NCBI GenBank assembly: GCA_016207645.1
Contig: JACQPH010000072.1
Coordinates: 1-50,062 of the forward strand
DNA length: 50,062 bases
Direction: 5' to 3'
Origin: Elusimicrobiota bacterium
GTDB taxonomy: Bacteria > Elusimicrobiota > Elusimicrobia > Elusimicrobiales > UBA9959
The notes beneath the pieces are model-generated. The model saw only the letters and a list, made by a program, of their open reading frames with translations. It searched no databases and was not told the DNA's origin. This document shows positions 1-7,028 of this stretch, piece after piece. The position numbers were made by a program, and so were the translations under genes. Numbering within the stretch: position 1 is the first letter of the stretch; each line of letters begins with the position of its first letter.

Positions 1-1
1 C

Positions 2-607
2 ATCACCGTCGAGGACCCGATAGAGTACGTGCACACCCACAAGAAGAGCATCGTGAACCAGCGCGAAGTGGGCGCCGACACCGAGACCTTCGGCGCGGCC
101 CTGCGCCACGTGCTGCGGCAGGACCCGGACGTCATCCTCATCGGCGAGCTCCGCGACCTGGAGACCATAGGCGCGGCCCTGAACATCGCCGAGACGGGCC
201 ACCTGGTGTTCGCCACCCTGCACACCTCGGACGCCTCCCAGACCATTAACCGCATCATCGACGTTTTCCCGCCGCACCAGCAGGAGCAGATCCGCGTGCA
301 GCTCTCCTTCGTGCTGCAGGGCGTGTTCGCGCAGCAGCTGCTGCCCATGGCCAGCGGCACGGGCCGCACCCTGGCCTGCGAAGTGCTGATCGCCAATTCC
401 GCCGTGCGCAACCTGATCCGCGAGCAGAAGATAGAGCAGATCCCCACCATCATCCAGACCGGCGGCAAGTACGGCATGGTCACCATGAACCAGTCCCTGG
501 TGGACCTCTACAAGAAGCAGAAGATCAGCTACCAGGAAGCCATCACCCGCTCCTCCGACCCCGAGGACCTGAAGAAGCTGCTGCAGAAGACCCTGTCCGC
601 CACGTGA
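2..607 (+). CDS. pilT: Type IV pilus retraction ATPase PilT, C-terminal part (cut by window start)
   Basis: The reading frame is open from base 2, so the gene begins upstream of the window. The visible part starts in the Asp box (TVEDPIEYVH), continues through the Walker B region (DPDVILIGELRDLETI) and the His box (GHLVFATLHT), and ends with the AIRNLIRE-type helix (here AVRNLIRE) that is typical of PilT rather than the assembly ATPase PilB. PilT is a cytoplasmic hexameric ATPase that depolymerises the pilus and drives twitching. It ends six bases before pilC, so the two genes are probably co-transcribed. Family assignment is firm; choosing PilT over a PilT-like paralogue is slightly less so. 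Confidence 0.9.
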   Translation: MTVEDPIEYVHTHKKSIVNQREVGADTETFGAALRHVLRQDPDVILIGELRDLETIGAALNIAETGHLVFATLHTSDASQTINRIIDVFPPHQQEQIRVQLSFVLQGVFAQQLLPMASGTGRTLACEVLIANSAVRNLIREQKIEQIPTIIQTGGKYGMVTMNQSLVDLYKKQKISYQEAITRSSDPEDLKKLLQKTLSAT

Positions 608-613
608 CGAACG

Positions 614-1807
614 ATGCAATTCGCCTATAAAGCAAAGGAACCGAACGGCAAGGTGAAGGAGGGCCTGGTAGAGGCCCCCGACCAGAAAGCCGCCATGGCC
701 CGCCTGCGCGAACAGCGGCTGGCCGTGACGGAGATAAAGCCGTCCTCCGGCGCCAAGAAGGCGAAAAAAGGCAAGGTCGATAACAAGGACGTGGTGATGT
801 TCTCCCGCCAGCTCTCCACGCTGGTCTCCGCCGGCGTCCCCATCGTGCAGGGCCTCAACATCCTGGAAGCGCAGGCCGAAAGCCCCGCTTTCAAATACGT
901 GGTGGGAGCGCTGCGCGCGGACATCGAGGCCGGCCTCTCCATCGCCGACGCCATGGGCAAGCACCCGCAGGCCTTCACCGAGCTCTACGTGGCCATGATA
1001 AAGGCCGGCGAGGTGGGCGGCATCCTGGACACCATCCTGGAGCGGCTTTCCGGCTTCCTGGAAAGCGCCGAGGCGCTGAGGGCGAAAGTGAAGAGCGCGC
1101 TGATGTACCCCACCGTGGTCTTCAGCGCCGCCGGCATTATCACCATCTTCCTGATAGTCTTCGTCATCCCCATCTTCAAGGACATCTTCGCCAGCTTCGG
1201 CGCCGAGCTGCCCTTCCTGACGCGCATCATCATAGGCATCTCGGACTTCATGCGCGCGAAGATCCTCTACGTGCTGCCGCCCCTGGGCCTGGGCGTCTGG
1301 CTGTTCAAGAAATGGATGAAGACGGAGAAGGGCCAGGAGAAGATCGACGCGATCTCGCTCAAGCTGCCTATTTTCGGCATCCTGCTCAAGAAGGTGGCCA
1401 TCGCCAAGTTCACCCGCACGCTGGGCACGCTCATCAAGTCCGGCGTGCCCATCCTGCAGGGCCTCGAGACGGTGGCGAAAACGGCGGGCAACAAGGTGAT
1501 AGAGAAAGCCATCAACAGCAGCCGCGATTCGATAAAAGAGGGCGGCCGCATCTCGGACCCGCTGAAGAAGGCGAATATCTTCCCGCCGATGGTCATCCAG
1601 ATGATAAGCGTGGGCGAGGAGACCGGCGGCCTGGACAACATGCTCAACAAGATCGCCGACTTCTACGACCAGGAGGTCGACACCGCGGTGAAAGGCCTTA
1701 CCTCGATGATCGAGCCTATCATCATCATCGTCCTGGGCTTCGTGGTGGGCACCATAGTCATCGCCATGTTCATGCCCATGTTCGCCCTGGGCGACATGGT
1801 CGGGTAA
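614..1807 (+). CDS. pilC: Type IV pilus inner-membrane platform protein PilC (GspF family)
   Basis: This 397-residue protein has the usual GspF layout. A short N-terminal segment (MQFAYKAKEPNGKVKEG) is followed by two repeated cytoplasmic helical domains, the first from about residue 62 (MFSRQLSTLVSAGVPIVQGL) and the second from about residue 265 (KFTRTLGTLIKSGVPILQGL). Hydrophobic membrane segments lie near residues 170-190, 215-230 and 365-390. PilC is the inner-membrane base on which the PilB and PilT motors act. Its start is six bases after pilT, supporting an operon. A hairpin with T-run follows. Length is normal for the family (about 400). Confidence 0.93.
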   Translation: MQFAYKAKEPNGKVKEGLVEAPDQKAAMARLREQRLAVTEIKPSSGAKKAKKGKVDNKDVVMFSRQLSTLVSAGVPIVQGLNILEAQAESPAFKYVVGALRADIEAGLSIADAMGKHPQAFTELYVAMIKAGEVGGILDTILERLSGFLESAEALRAKVKSALMYPTVVFSAAGIITIFLIVFVIPIFKDIFASFGAELPFLTRIIIGISDFMRAKILYVLPPLGLGVWLFKKWMKTEKGQEKIDAISLKLPIFGILLKKVAIAKFTRTLGTLIKSGVPILQGLETVAKTAGNKVIEKAINSSRDSIKEGGRISDPLKKANIFPPMVIQMISVGEETGGLDNMLNKIADFYDQEVDTAVKGLTSMIEPIIIIVLGFVVGTIVIAMFMPMFALGDMVG

Positions 1808-1821
1808 GAAATTTATATTTT

Positions 1822-1860
1822 AAAAAAGAAGGGCCCGGATCACCGGGCTTTTTCTTTTTT
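1822..1860. terminator. Bidirectional rho-independent terminator between pilC and ogt
   Basis: GCCCGG (1833-1838), loop ATCA, CCGGGC (1843-1848), with an A-rich run on the left and a T-rich run on the right. It can stop pilC transcription on the plus strand and ogt transcription on the minus strand; the right arm lies within the last codons of ogt. Confidence 0.8.
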
Positions 1861-2139
1861 GAGGAGTTTAAGTTTGGCTTTAACGCCGCCGGGCGCCGAG
1901 AAGCCGCCCGGGGTCCCGTCGGATCTTATGACCCGGTGGCAGGGGACCACCGGCGCGAAAGGGTTCTTTCCCAGGGCCGAGCCCACCGCCCTGGCCGCGC
2001 CGGGCCTGCCTATCCGCTCCGCCAGCCACTTGTAGCTGCGGGTCCGCCCCTCGGGTATGCTCATGCAGGCCCGCCAGACGGACTGCTGAAAAGGCGTGTA
2101 GGCCTTCATTTTTGATAAGACCTGTTCTTTAGTCATCAT
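1840..2139 (-). CDS. ogt: Methylated-DNA--protein-cysteine methyltransferase-like protein (Ogt/ATL catalytic domain)
   Basis: This 99-residue protein consists only of the DNA-binding and active-site domain of the MGMT family. It has the helix-turn-helix region (FQQSVWRACMSIPEGRTRSY) and the suicide-cysteine motif PCHRV, which would take methyl groups from O6-methylguanine. The N-terminal domain of Ada/Ogt is absent, as in many short bacterial homologues. PCHRV is intact, which argues against an alkyltransferase-like protein where the cysteine is replaced. A good Shine-Dalgarno sequence (GAGGA) precedes ATG 2139. It follows uvrC closely on the same strand, making a DNA-repair pair. Confidence 0.85.
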   Translation of the reverse strand: MMTKEQVLSKMKAYTPFQQSVWRACMSIPEGRTRSYKWLAERIGRPGAARAVGSALGKNPFAPVVPCHRVIRSDGTPGGFSAPGGVKAKLKLLKKEKAR

Positions 2140-2149
2140 TCCTCCTCGA

Positions 2150-3454
2150 TCAGTCGGCCAGTTCGGCTTTGCCGCGCAGCTTCCTGTGGTATGTCACCCC
2201 GAAGCGGTGCGCCTCGTCGCGCAGCGCCTGCAGCAGGCGCAGGCCGGGGTGGGCGCGGTCCAGCAGCAGCGGGCGGGCCAGGCGGGGGGAATAGATCTCC
2301 TCGAGGCGCTTGGCCAGGCTTATCACCGGCAGCTTCAGCCCGGCCGCCGCCAGGGCTTTCATGGCCGCCGCGAGCTGGCCCGGCCCGCCGTCTATCAGCA
2401 GCAGGTCCGGCGGCTCCTCCCCCGAGCGCTTGACCTGCGCCAGGCGCCGGCCCACTATCTCCTCCATCATCGCGAGATCGTCGGAGCCTTCCGGCAGGTT
2501 CCTGAATTTGATCTTGTAATGCCGGTAATGCGCCGGCTGTTTCTCCCCGTTCACGAAACAGACCGAGGAGCCCACCGCCTGCCTGCCGAAAAGGCTGGAA
2601 GTGTCGAAGGCCTCTATATGGGCCGGCGGGCGCGGCAGCCCCAGGGCCTCTTTGAGGGCGGTGACCGAGCTGGTGCGGCCCGTGGCTTTTTCCAGGAAAT
2701 CCGGCTCGAGCTTTCCTATCAGCACCCTTTCCTCCATGTGGGTGAAAGCGTTGAGGAAGTCTCGGTATGTCGCGGCCTCCTCGTACTCCAGCCTGCCGGC
2801 CGCCCGCGCCATCCTGGCCTTGAAGGAGGCGCGGAGCTTTTCATAGTCGCCCCTGAGGAAGTCCGCCACCCGCGCGGCCAGCGCCTGGTAGCCGGCCCGG
2901 CCGATCTTCCCGGCGCAGGGGGCGGTGCACTGCCCGGTATGGTAGTAGAGGCAGGCCTTTATCTTGCGCTCGTCGAGGGGCTTGGCCAGGGAGAAGTTCC
3001 AGCGGCAGAGGCGCAGGTTGATGAATTTTATCCTCGAAAGATAGCCCAGCAGCTTTCTCAGCGGCTCCACTTTCGGAAAAGGGCCGAAGTAGAGGCCGCC
3101 GTCCTTCGACTTCCTGCGGGTGAAGAACATGCGCGGGAAATCCTCGCGCGTGATTTCCAGATACGGGTAGGACTTGCCGTCCTTCCACATCGCGTTGAAG
3201 AAGGGCTGCAGGTTATGGATGAGCTGGCGCTCGGTCAGCAGGGCTTCGCGCTCGCTGGCCGAGGCGATGTAATCTATGCGGCGTATCAGCGCCACCAGGT
3301 TGGGTATCTTTCCGCGCGTGTCGGCGGGGTTCTTCCGGAAATACTGCGCGACGCGCTTGCGCAGGTCCTTGGCCTTTCCCACGTAGAGCACGGCGCCGGC
3401 CGCGTCGCGCATCAGGTAGACGCCCGGGCCGTCGGGCAGATGCGTCAGGTCCAT
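2150..3454 (-). CDS. uvrC: Excinuclease ABC subunit C, short form lacking the helix-hairpin-helix tail
   Basis: The 434-residue protein starts with a GIY-YIG nuclease domain (PGVYLMRDAAGAVLYVGKAK) that makes the 3' incision. It continues with a cysteine-containing linker (CRWN, CLYYHTGQCTAPC), a UVR segment near residues 215-240 (RLEYEEAATYRDFL) and the RNase-H-like 5' nuclease domain (FDTSSLFG, LLIDGGPGQL). Ordinary UvrC is about 600 residues and ends in two helix-hairpin-helix motifs. Here the protein stops shortly after the RNase H domain (GVTYHRK), so that DNA-binding tail is missing. It is not Cho, which lacks the RNase H domain. The start codon overlaps the murJ stop. Confidence 0.88.
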   Translation of the reverse strand: MDLTHLPDGPGVYLMRDAAGAVLYVGKAKDLRKRVAQYFRKNPADTRGKIPNLVALIRRIDYIASASEREALLTERQLIHNLQPFFNAMWKDGKSYPYLEITREDFPRMFFTRRKSKDGGLYFGPFPKVEPLRKLLGYLSRIKFINLRLCRWNFSLAKPLDERKIKACLYYHTGQCTAPCAGKIGRAGYQALAARVADFLRGDYEKLRASFKARMARAAGRLEYEEAATYRDFLNAFTHMEERVLIGKLEPDFLEKATGRTSSVTALKEALGLPRPPAHIEAFDTSSLFGRQAVGSSVCFVNGEKQPAHYRHYKIKFRNLPEGSDDLAMMEEIVGRRLAQVKRSGEEPPDLLLIDGGPGQLAAAMKALAAAGLKLPVISLAKRLEEIYSPRLARPLLLDRAHPGLRLLQALRDEAHRFGVTYHRKLRGKAELAD

Positions 3455-3455
3455 G

Positions 3456-4994
3456 TCAGAACCTCCCCCCGGTCACTAAATTCCTCTCCTCCACTTTAAG
3501 GACTTTCAGGGCGGTGAAATAAACGGCCACGGCCGCGGGCACCGCCGTGACGGTCACCGCCAGCGGGCCGGCGGGGGCCAGGGCTTCGCGCAAAGCCAGC
3601 GCGGCCAGGGCGCAGGCGGCCGCGGCCAGAGCAGGCCGGAAAAGCGGTATGGACCTCGGGCTGAAGCCGGCTTCGCGTCTGAGCACGAAAAGGAAAGCAA
3701 GGGCCGCGGCCCAGGAGCTCAGGGAGGTGGCCAGCATGAGCCCTCCGGCGCCCATCGCCCGCATCAGCGGCAGGCACAGCGCGGCGTTAAGGGCCAGCTG
3801 GCCGCAGATCACCAGCATGGGCGCTTTCTGCCTGCGCATGGCGTAAAGGGCGGAGGCCGCCACCTTGTTCAGCCCGTAGGCCGGCAGGCCCAGCGCCAGC
3901 CAGAAGAGAGCGCGCGCTGTGACCAGGCTCTGCTCCGGCAGGAATTTGCCGTGCTCGAAAAGGGCCCTGCAGACGGGCAGGGCCGTTACCGCTATGCCCA
4001 GCGCGGCCGGCAGCATGATAAGCCAGGAAGCCGTAAGCGCGGGCTTCAGCCGCCGCCGGAAGCCCTCGGCGTCGCCGGCGGCCGACCGCGCGGCGAGTTC
4101 CGGCAGGGACAGCGTGGCCGCGGCCGCGGCGAAAAGGGAGACCGGGAACTGTACCAGGCGCGCGGAATTGTAGATGGCGGTGATGGAGCCGGGCTCCAGG
4201 AAACTGGCGTACAGGGTGTTGATCAGCAGGGAGACCTGGTCCTGGGCCAGCGTCAGCGCCGCCGGCGCGGCCGCCAGCAGGGCGGGGGCGGCCTTGAGGT
4301 CCCTGAAGGGGTTGGTAAAAGAGAGCCCGTAACCCTCGCGCCGGAGCAGCGGCAGCAGGGCAAGGGCCTGCGGCAGGCCGGAAGCCGAAGCCACGGCCGC
4401 CACCAGTATCATCTTCCCCCGCGGTTCCAGCCAGCCGCCCAGCCCGGAATGGAAAGCGGCAAGAACGGCTATCACGGAGACCGAGAATGCGGCCGGGGCC
4501 AGCGCCGGGAGGAAGAACCTGCGGGCGGAATTCAGGGTGGCGGTGAAGAGGGCCGCCGCGTTGACGAAGACCAGATGGGGCATGAAGGCCGCCGCCAGCA
4601 GCGCCGTAAGGTCCAGTTGCCCCGGATCGCCTTTGAACCCCCAGGCCGCCAGCGTGACCAGCTCCCTGCGGAAGAGCATGCCGGCCGCGGCCAGCAGCAC
4701 CGAACCCAGGAAAATGAGCGTCCAGGAGGAGGAGAAAAAGCCCCGTTCCGCGTCCCTGCCGCGGGTTTTTTCCTTCTCGAGGAGCGGGATGAAAACGGCG
4801 TTGAGCGCGCCCTCGCCCACGGTGCGTCTGAAAACGTTCATCAGCCGGAAAGCCGCGTAATAGGCGTCGGCGAGGGCCCCGCCGCCGAAAAAAGCCACCA
4901 GCAGGGCGTCGCGCGCGTAGCCCAGGACCTTGGTTATCAGCCCGGCCCCCGCCAGGCCCGTCATCCCGCGCGAGAAAGTTGCTTTTTCCGTCAT
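3456..4994 (-). CDS. murJ: Lipid II flippase MurJ (MviN family)
   Basis: This 512-residue polytopic membrane protein has the MurJ N-terminal signature (ITKVLGYARDALLVAFFG, ADAYYAAFR, NVFRRTVGEGALNAVFIPL). It carries about 14 hydrophobic segments, the usual number for the MOP-superfamily flippase that moves lipid II across the inner membrane for peptidoglycan synthesis. I start it at ATG 4994 (MTEKATFSRG). The frame stays open further upstream, but that part would run antisense through rpsT and has no membrane-protein character. MurJ and rpsT are divergent with only 22 bases between start codons. murJ overlaps uvrC at its end. Confidence 0.92.
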   Translation of the reverse strand: MTEKATFSRGMTGLAGAGLITKVLGYARDALLVAFFGGGALADAYYAAFRLMNVFRRTVGEGALNAVFIPLLEKEKTRGRDAERGFFSSSWTLIFLGSVLLAAAGMLFRRELVTLAAWGFKGDPGQLDLTALLAAAFMPHLVFVNAAALFTATLNSARRFFLPALAPAAFSVSVIAVLAAFHSGLGGWLEPRGKMILVAAVASASGLPQALALLPLLRREGYGLSFTNPFRDLKAAPALLAAAPAALTLAQDQVSLLINTLYASFLEPGSITAIYNSARLVQFPVSLFAAAAATLSLPELAARSAAGDAEGFRRRLKPALTASWLIMLPAALGIAVTALPVCRALFEHGKFLPEQSLVTARALFWLALGLPAYGLNKVAASALYAMRRQKAPMLVICGQLALNAALCLPLMRAMGAGGLMLATSLSSWAAALAFLFVLRREAGFSPRSIPLFRPALAAAACALAALALREALAPAGPLAVTVTAVPAAVAVYFTALKVLKVEERNLVTGGRF

Positions 4995-5007
4995 AGAATG
5001 ATAGACT
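4979..5007 (+). promoter_or_regulatory. Probable sigma70-type promoter of rpsT (near-leaderless)
   Basis: TTGCTT (4979-4984), 17-base spacer, TAGACT (5002-5007). The expected transcription start falls at about 5014-5017, where the rpsT ATG lies. The promoter overlaps the start of divergent murJ. Inferred from sequence only. Confidence 0.45.
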
Positions 5008-5016
5008 ATGGTCACT

Positions 5017-5313
5017 ATGGCAAAACTCAAGACCGGAAGACATACCAGCGCTATCAAAGCCTGGCGCAAATCTGAAAAACTGGCCTCCAGGAACCGGGGC
5101 GTTAAAACAAGGATCCACGACACTTCGAAAGAGTTCGGCACTCTCGTCGTCAAGAAGGACATGGAGAACGCGCGGAAAATGCTGCCCAAAGCCTATGCCC
5201 TGCTCGACAAAGCCGCCAAGACCGGCACTATACACTGGAAAGCCGCCGCCAGGAAGAAGTCCCGCCTCGCGGCGCGCATAAAGTCCATAGCGCAGAACCC
5301 TTCCATAAAATAA
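5017..5313 (+). CDS. rpsT: 30S ribosomal protein S20
   Basis: This 98-residue basic protein matches S20. It has a lysine/arginine-rich N-terminus (MAKLKTGRHTSAIKAWRKSEK), the RNRGVKTRI core and the C-terminal IHWKAAARKKSRLAARI motif. It binds 16S rRNA early in 30S assembly. ATG 5017 gives the family's usual start; an in-frame ATG at 5008 would add three residues (MVT). No Shine-Dalgarno sequence is visible, and the promoter-like element ends just upstream, so the mRNA may be leaderless. It stands alone and is followed by a terminator. Confidence 0.93.
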   Translation: MAKLKTGRHTSAIKAWRKSEKLASRNRGVKTRIHDTSKEFGTLVVKKDMENARKMLPKAYALLDKAAKTGTIHWKAAARKKSRLAARIKSIAQNPSIK

Positions 5314-5381
5314 AACTTTCCGGCCTGTGGCCGTGCCGTATCAGGGCCTATGGCCATCGGACGGCCTTCAGTGAAAGAGCA

Positions 5382-5405
5382 CCCCGGCGCAGTCGGCCGG
5401 GGTTT
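5382..5405. terminator. Hairpin terminator between convergent rpsT and holA
   Basis: CCCCGGC (5382-5388), seven-base loop, GCCGGGG (5396-5402), then TTT. It lies six bases before the holA stop codon and between two convergent genes, so it can serve both. The T-run is short. Confidence 0.65.
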
Positions 5406-5407
5406 CG

Positions 5408-6409
5408 CTATTTGGCGCCCGTGATCTCGTAGACCAGCTGCCTGAGCACCAGGCCCGGGTCCCGCCGGGAGGAGGACTTCAGCAGTTCCTCCGCCTCCAG
5501 GCAGCGCCGCAGGGCGCGCAGGAGTTTCTCCTCGGTGTAATTCCCGGCGTCGCGCAGGGCGGCGTGGTACTGCCCCGGCGACATGCCGGCCTGGTAGGCC
5601 GAGGCGGGGCCCTCGCCGGCCGCGGACAGCCGCTTCACCTTAAGCATTCTTTCAACCGCGCGGGAAACCTGCGAAAGCAGCGCCAGCGGCTCGGCGCCGG
5701 AGACCAGCATGTTCGCCGCGGCCTCGGCGGCCTGGGCCGGGTGTTTCCCGCAGACGGCGTTGGAAAGTTCGAAAGGGTGCCGCGTCCGGGCGAAGCCGGC
5801 CAGGGCCAGCGCGTCGTCCGGTCCGAAGAACCGGGTCTGCCCGTGCATGTAGAGGACTATTTTTTCCGTTTCCCCGTCCAGGGTCACGGAATCCGTGCCG
5901 AGCAGCTCCACGAGGAGTTCCAGGGCTTCCCCGTCGGTCTTGACGCCCCTGGCCAGCAGCGCGGTGTTGACGTGCTCCGCGGCCTGGGCGGGGGACAGGG
6001 GCGTGAAATTGACCAGGGCGCAGTCCGGGCCGAGCGCGGCCGGTATGGGGTCGACCTTCTCGCGCGGCCAGTCGGCCAGCAGCAGCAGGCAGGCGCTCGG
6101 GCAGGGGTTCTCCAGGTAGGCCAGCAGGGCCTTGAGCGGCTCTTTCCTGAGCTTCTCCACCCGCTTCAGCGCGACGAAGCGCAATTCGGCCAGCATCGGC
6201 GCGGTCTGCGCCTCGTCGAGGGCCTGGGCGAGGTCGGCGGTCTCCGCGTCCCGCACCGAGAAGTTGAAGGACTCGGGCCTGAACAGCGCCTTTACGCGCT
6301 TCAGCGCCGCGTCCTTCATGGCGGTTTCCTCGCCGCAGAGGTAATAGACCGGGCGGGTCTTGTTCCCGGCCCATTCCTCGGCCAGCGCTTTCGGGGTTAA
6401 AGTCCGCAT
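5408..6409 (-). CDS. holA: DNA polymerase III delta subunit
   Basis: This 333-residue protein has the length and architecture of HolA, the clamp-loader subunit that opens the beta sliding clamp. The N-terminus carries the PVYYLCGEE motif found in this family, then an AAA+-like domain without a functional Walker A, and a helical C-terminal collar (ARTRHPFELSNAV, LLSQVSRAVERMLKVKRLSA). Overall similarity is typical of this fast-diverging family. The gene order leuS-lptE-holA, known from many Proteobacteria and other Gram-negatives, makes the call secure. It starts three bases after the lptE stop. Confidence 0.88.
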   Translation of the reverse strand: MRTLTPKALAEEWAGNKTRPVYYLCGEETAMKDAALKRVKALFRPESFNFSVRDAETADLAQALDEAQTAPMLAELRFVALKRVEKLRKEPLKALLAYLENPCPSACLLLLADWPREKVDPIPAALGPDCALVNFTPLSPAQAAEHVNTALLARGVKTDGEALELLVELLGTDSVTLDGETEKIVLYMHGQTRFFGPDDALALAGFARTRHPFELSNAVCGKHPAQAAEAAANMLVSGAEPLALLSQVSRAVERMLKVKRLSAAGEGPASAYQAGMSPGQYHAALRDAGNYTEEKLLRALRRCLEAEELLKSSSRRDPGLVLRQLVYEITGAK

Positions 6410-6412
6410 CGC

Positions 6413-7003
6413 TTACGGGATGACCGTGGCCGAAGAATGCTGCACTTCGGGGTTGCCGGGCAGCTTCTTCTGCGAGGCGCTGGAAACCGAACCGAAGCCT
6501 TTCACGGTACGCAGCACCACGTCCTTGGCCAGGATCTCCCAGAGCGCCTCCCTGGCCTGCTCCTCGGTGAGGCCGCCGGGCAGATTGGCGGCCGAATACA
6601 TCTTGGTGACCTGCAGGGCGGGCTCCTCCCACAGGTAGCGGTTCTGCCCGCGGTCCAGCAGGCGGAGGCCGGCTATCACGTTGAGCTTGTAGACCGTGGG
6701 GACCAGGTTCACGTCGTACTGTATCGGGGTGAGGATGTAGTGGCTGATCTCGCCCACTATCACGCCCTGGGAAGCGTTCTCCGGCGACACCAGGTACTCG
6801 CCGTTCTTGAGGAACTCGTCTATCACCTTCAGCGTGATCTTCTCCTCGAGGCCGAACTGCTGGGTCTTGTTGGCGAAAGGGCGCACGGCTATGCGCTTGA
6901 TGTAGATCGGCAGCTTCTGTTCGGCCGGCCGGTAGATTATATCCGAGCTGCCGGAGCAGGCGGCCAGCCCCGCCGCCGCCGCAACAAGCAACAGTATTTT
7001 CAT
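6413..7003 (-). CDS. lptE: LptE-like LPS-assembly outer-membrane lipoprotein
   Basis: This 196-residue protein has a lipoprotein signal peptide with lipobox LAAC (Cys16). It has the opening strand of the LptE family (IYIKRIAVRPFANKTQQFGLEEKIT), followed by conserved segments VIVGEISHY and an alternating-strand C-terminal half. LptE plugs the LptD barrel and helps deliver LPS to the outer membrane. Its place between leuS and holA is the classical lptE locus. The sequence implies an LPS-bearing outer membrane. The C-terminal 25 residues look unstructured (Ser/Pro-rich). Confidence 0.83.
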   Translation of the reverse strand: MKILLLVAAAAGLAACSGSSDIIYRPAEQKLPIYIKRIAVRPFANKTQQFGLEEKITLKVIDEFLKNGEYLVSPENASQGVIVGEISHYILTPIQYDVNLVPTVYKLNVIAGLRLLDRGQNRYLWEEPALQVTKMYSAANLPGGLTEEQAREALWEILAKDVVLRTVKGFGSVSSASQKKLPGNPEVQHSSATVIP

Positions 7004-7028
7004 AAGACGCCCTTTCCCCTCTTGAACT

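Noticed and set aside
4995-5235. Upstream extensions of the murJ frame to 5189 and another minus-strand frame to 5235
   Set aside because: They run antisense through rpsT and lack membrane segments; murJ starts well at 4994.
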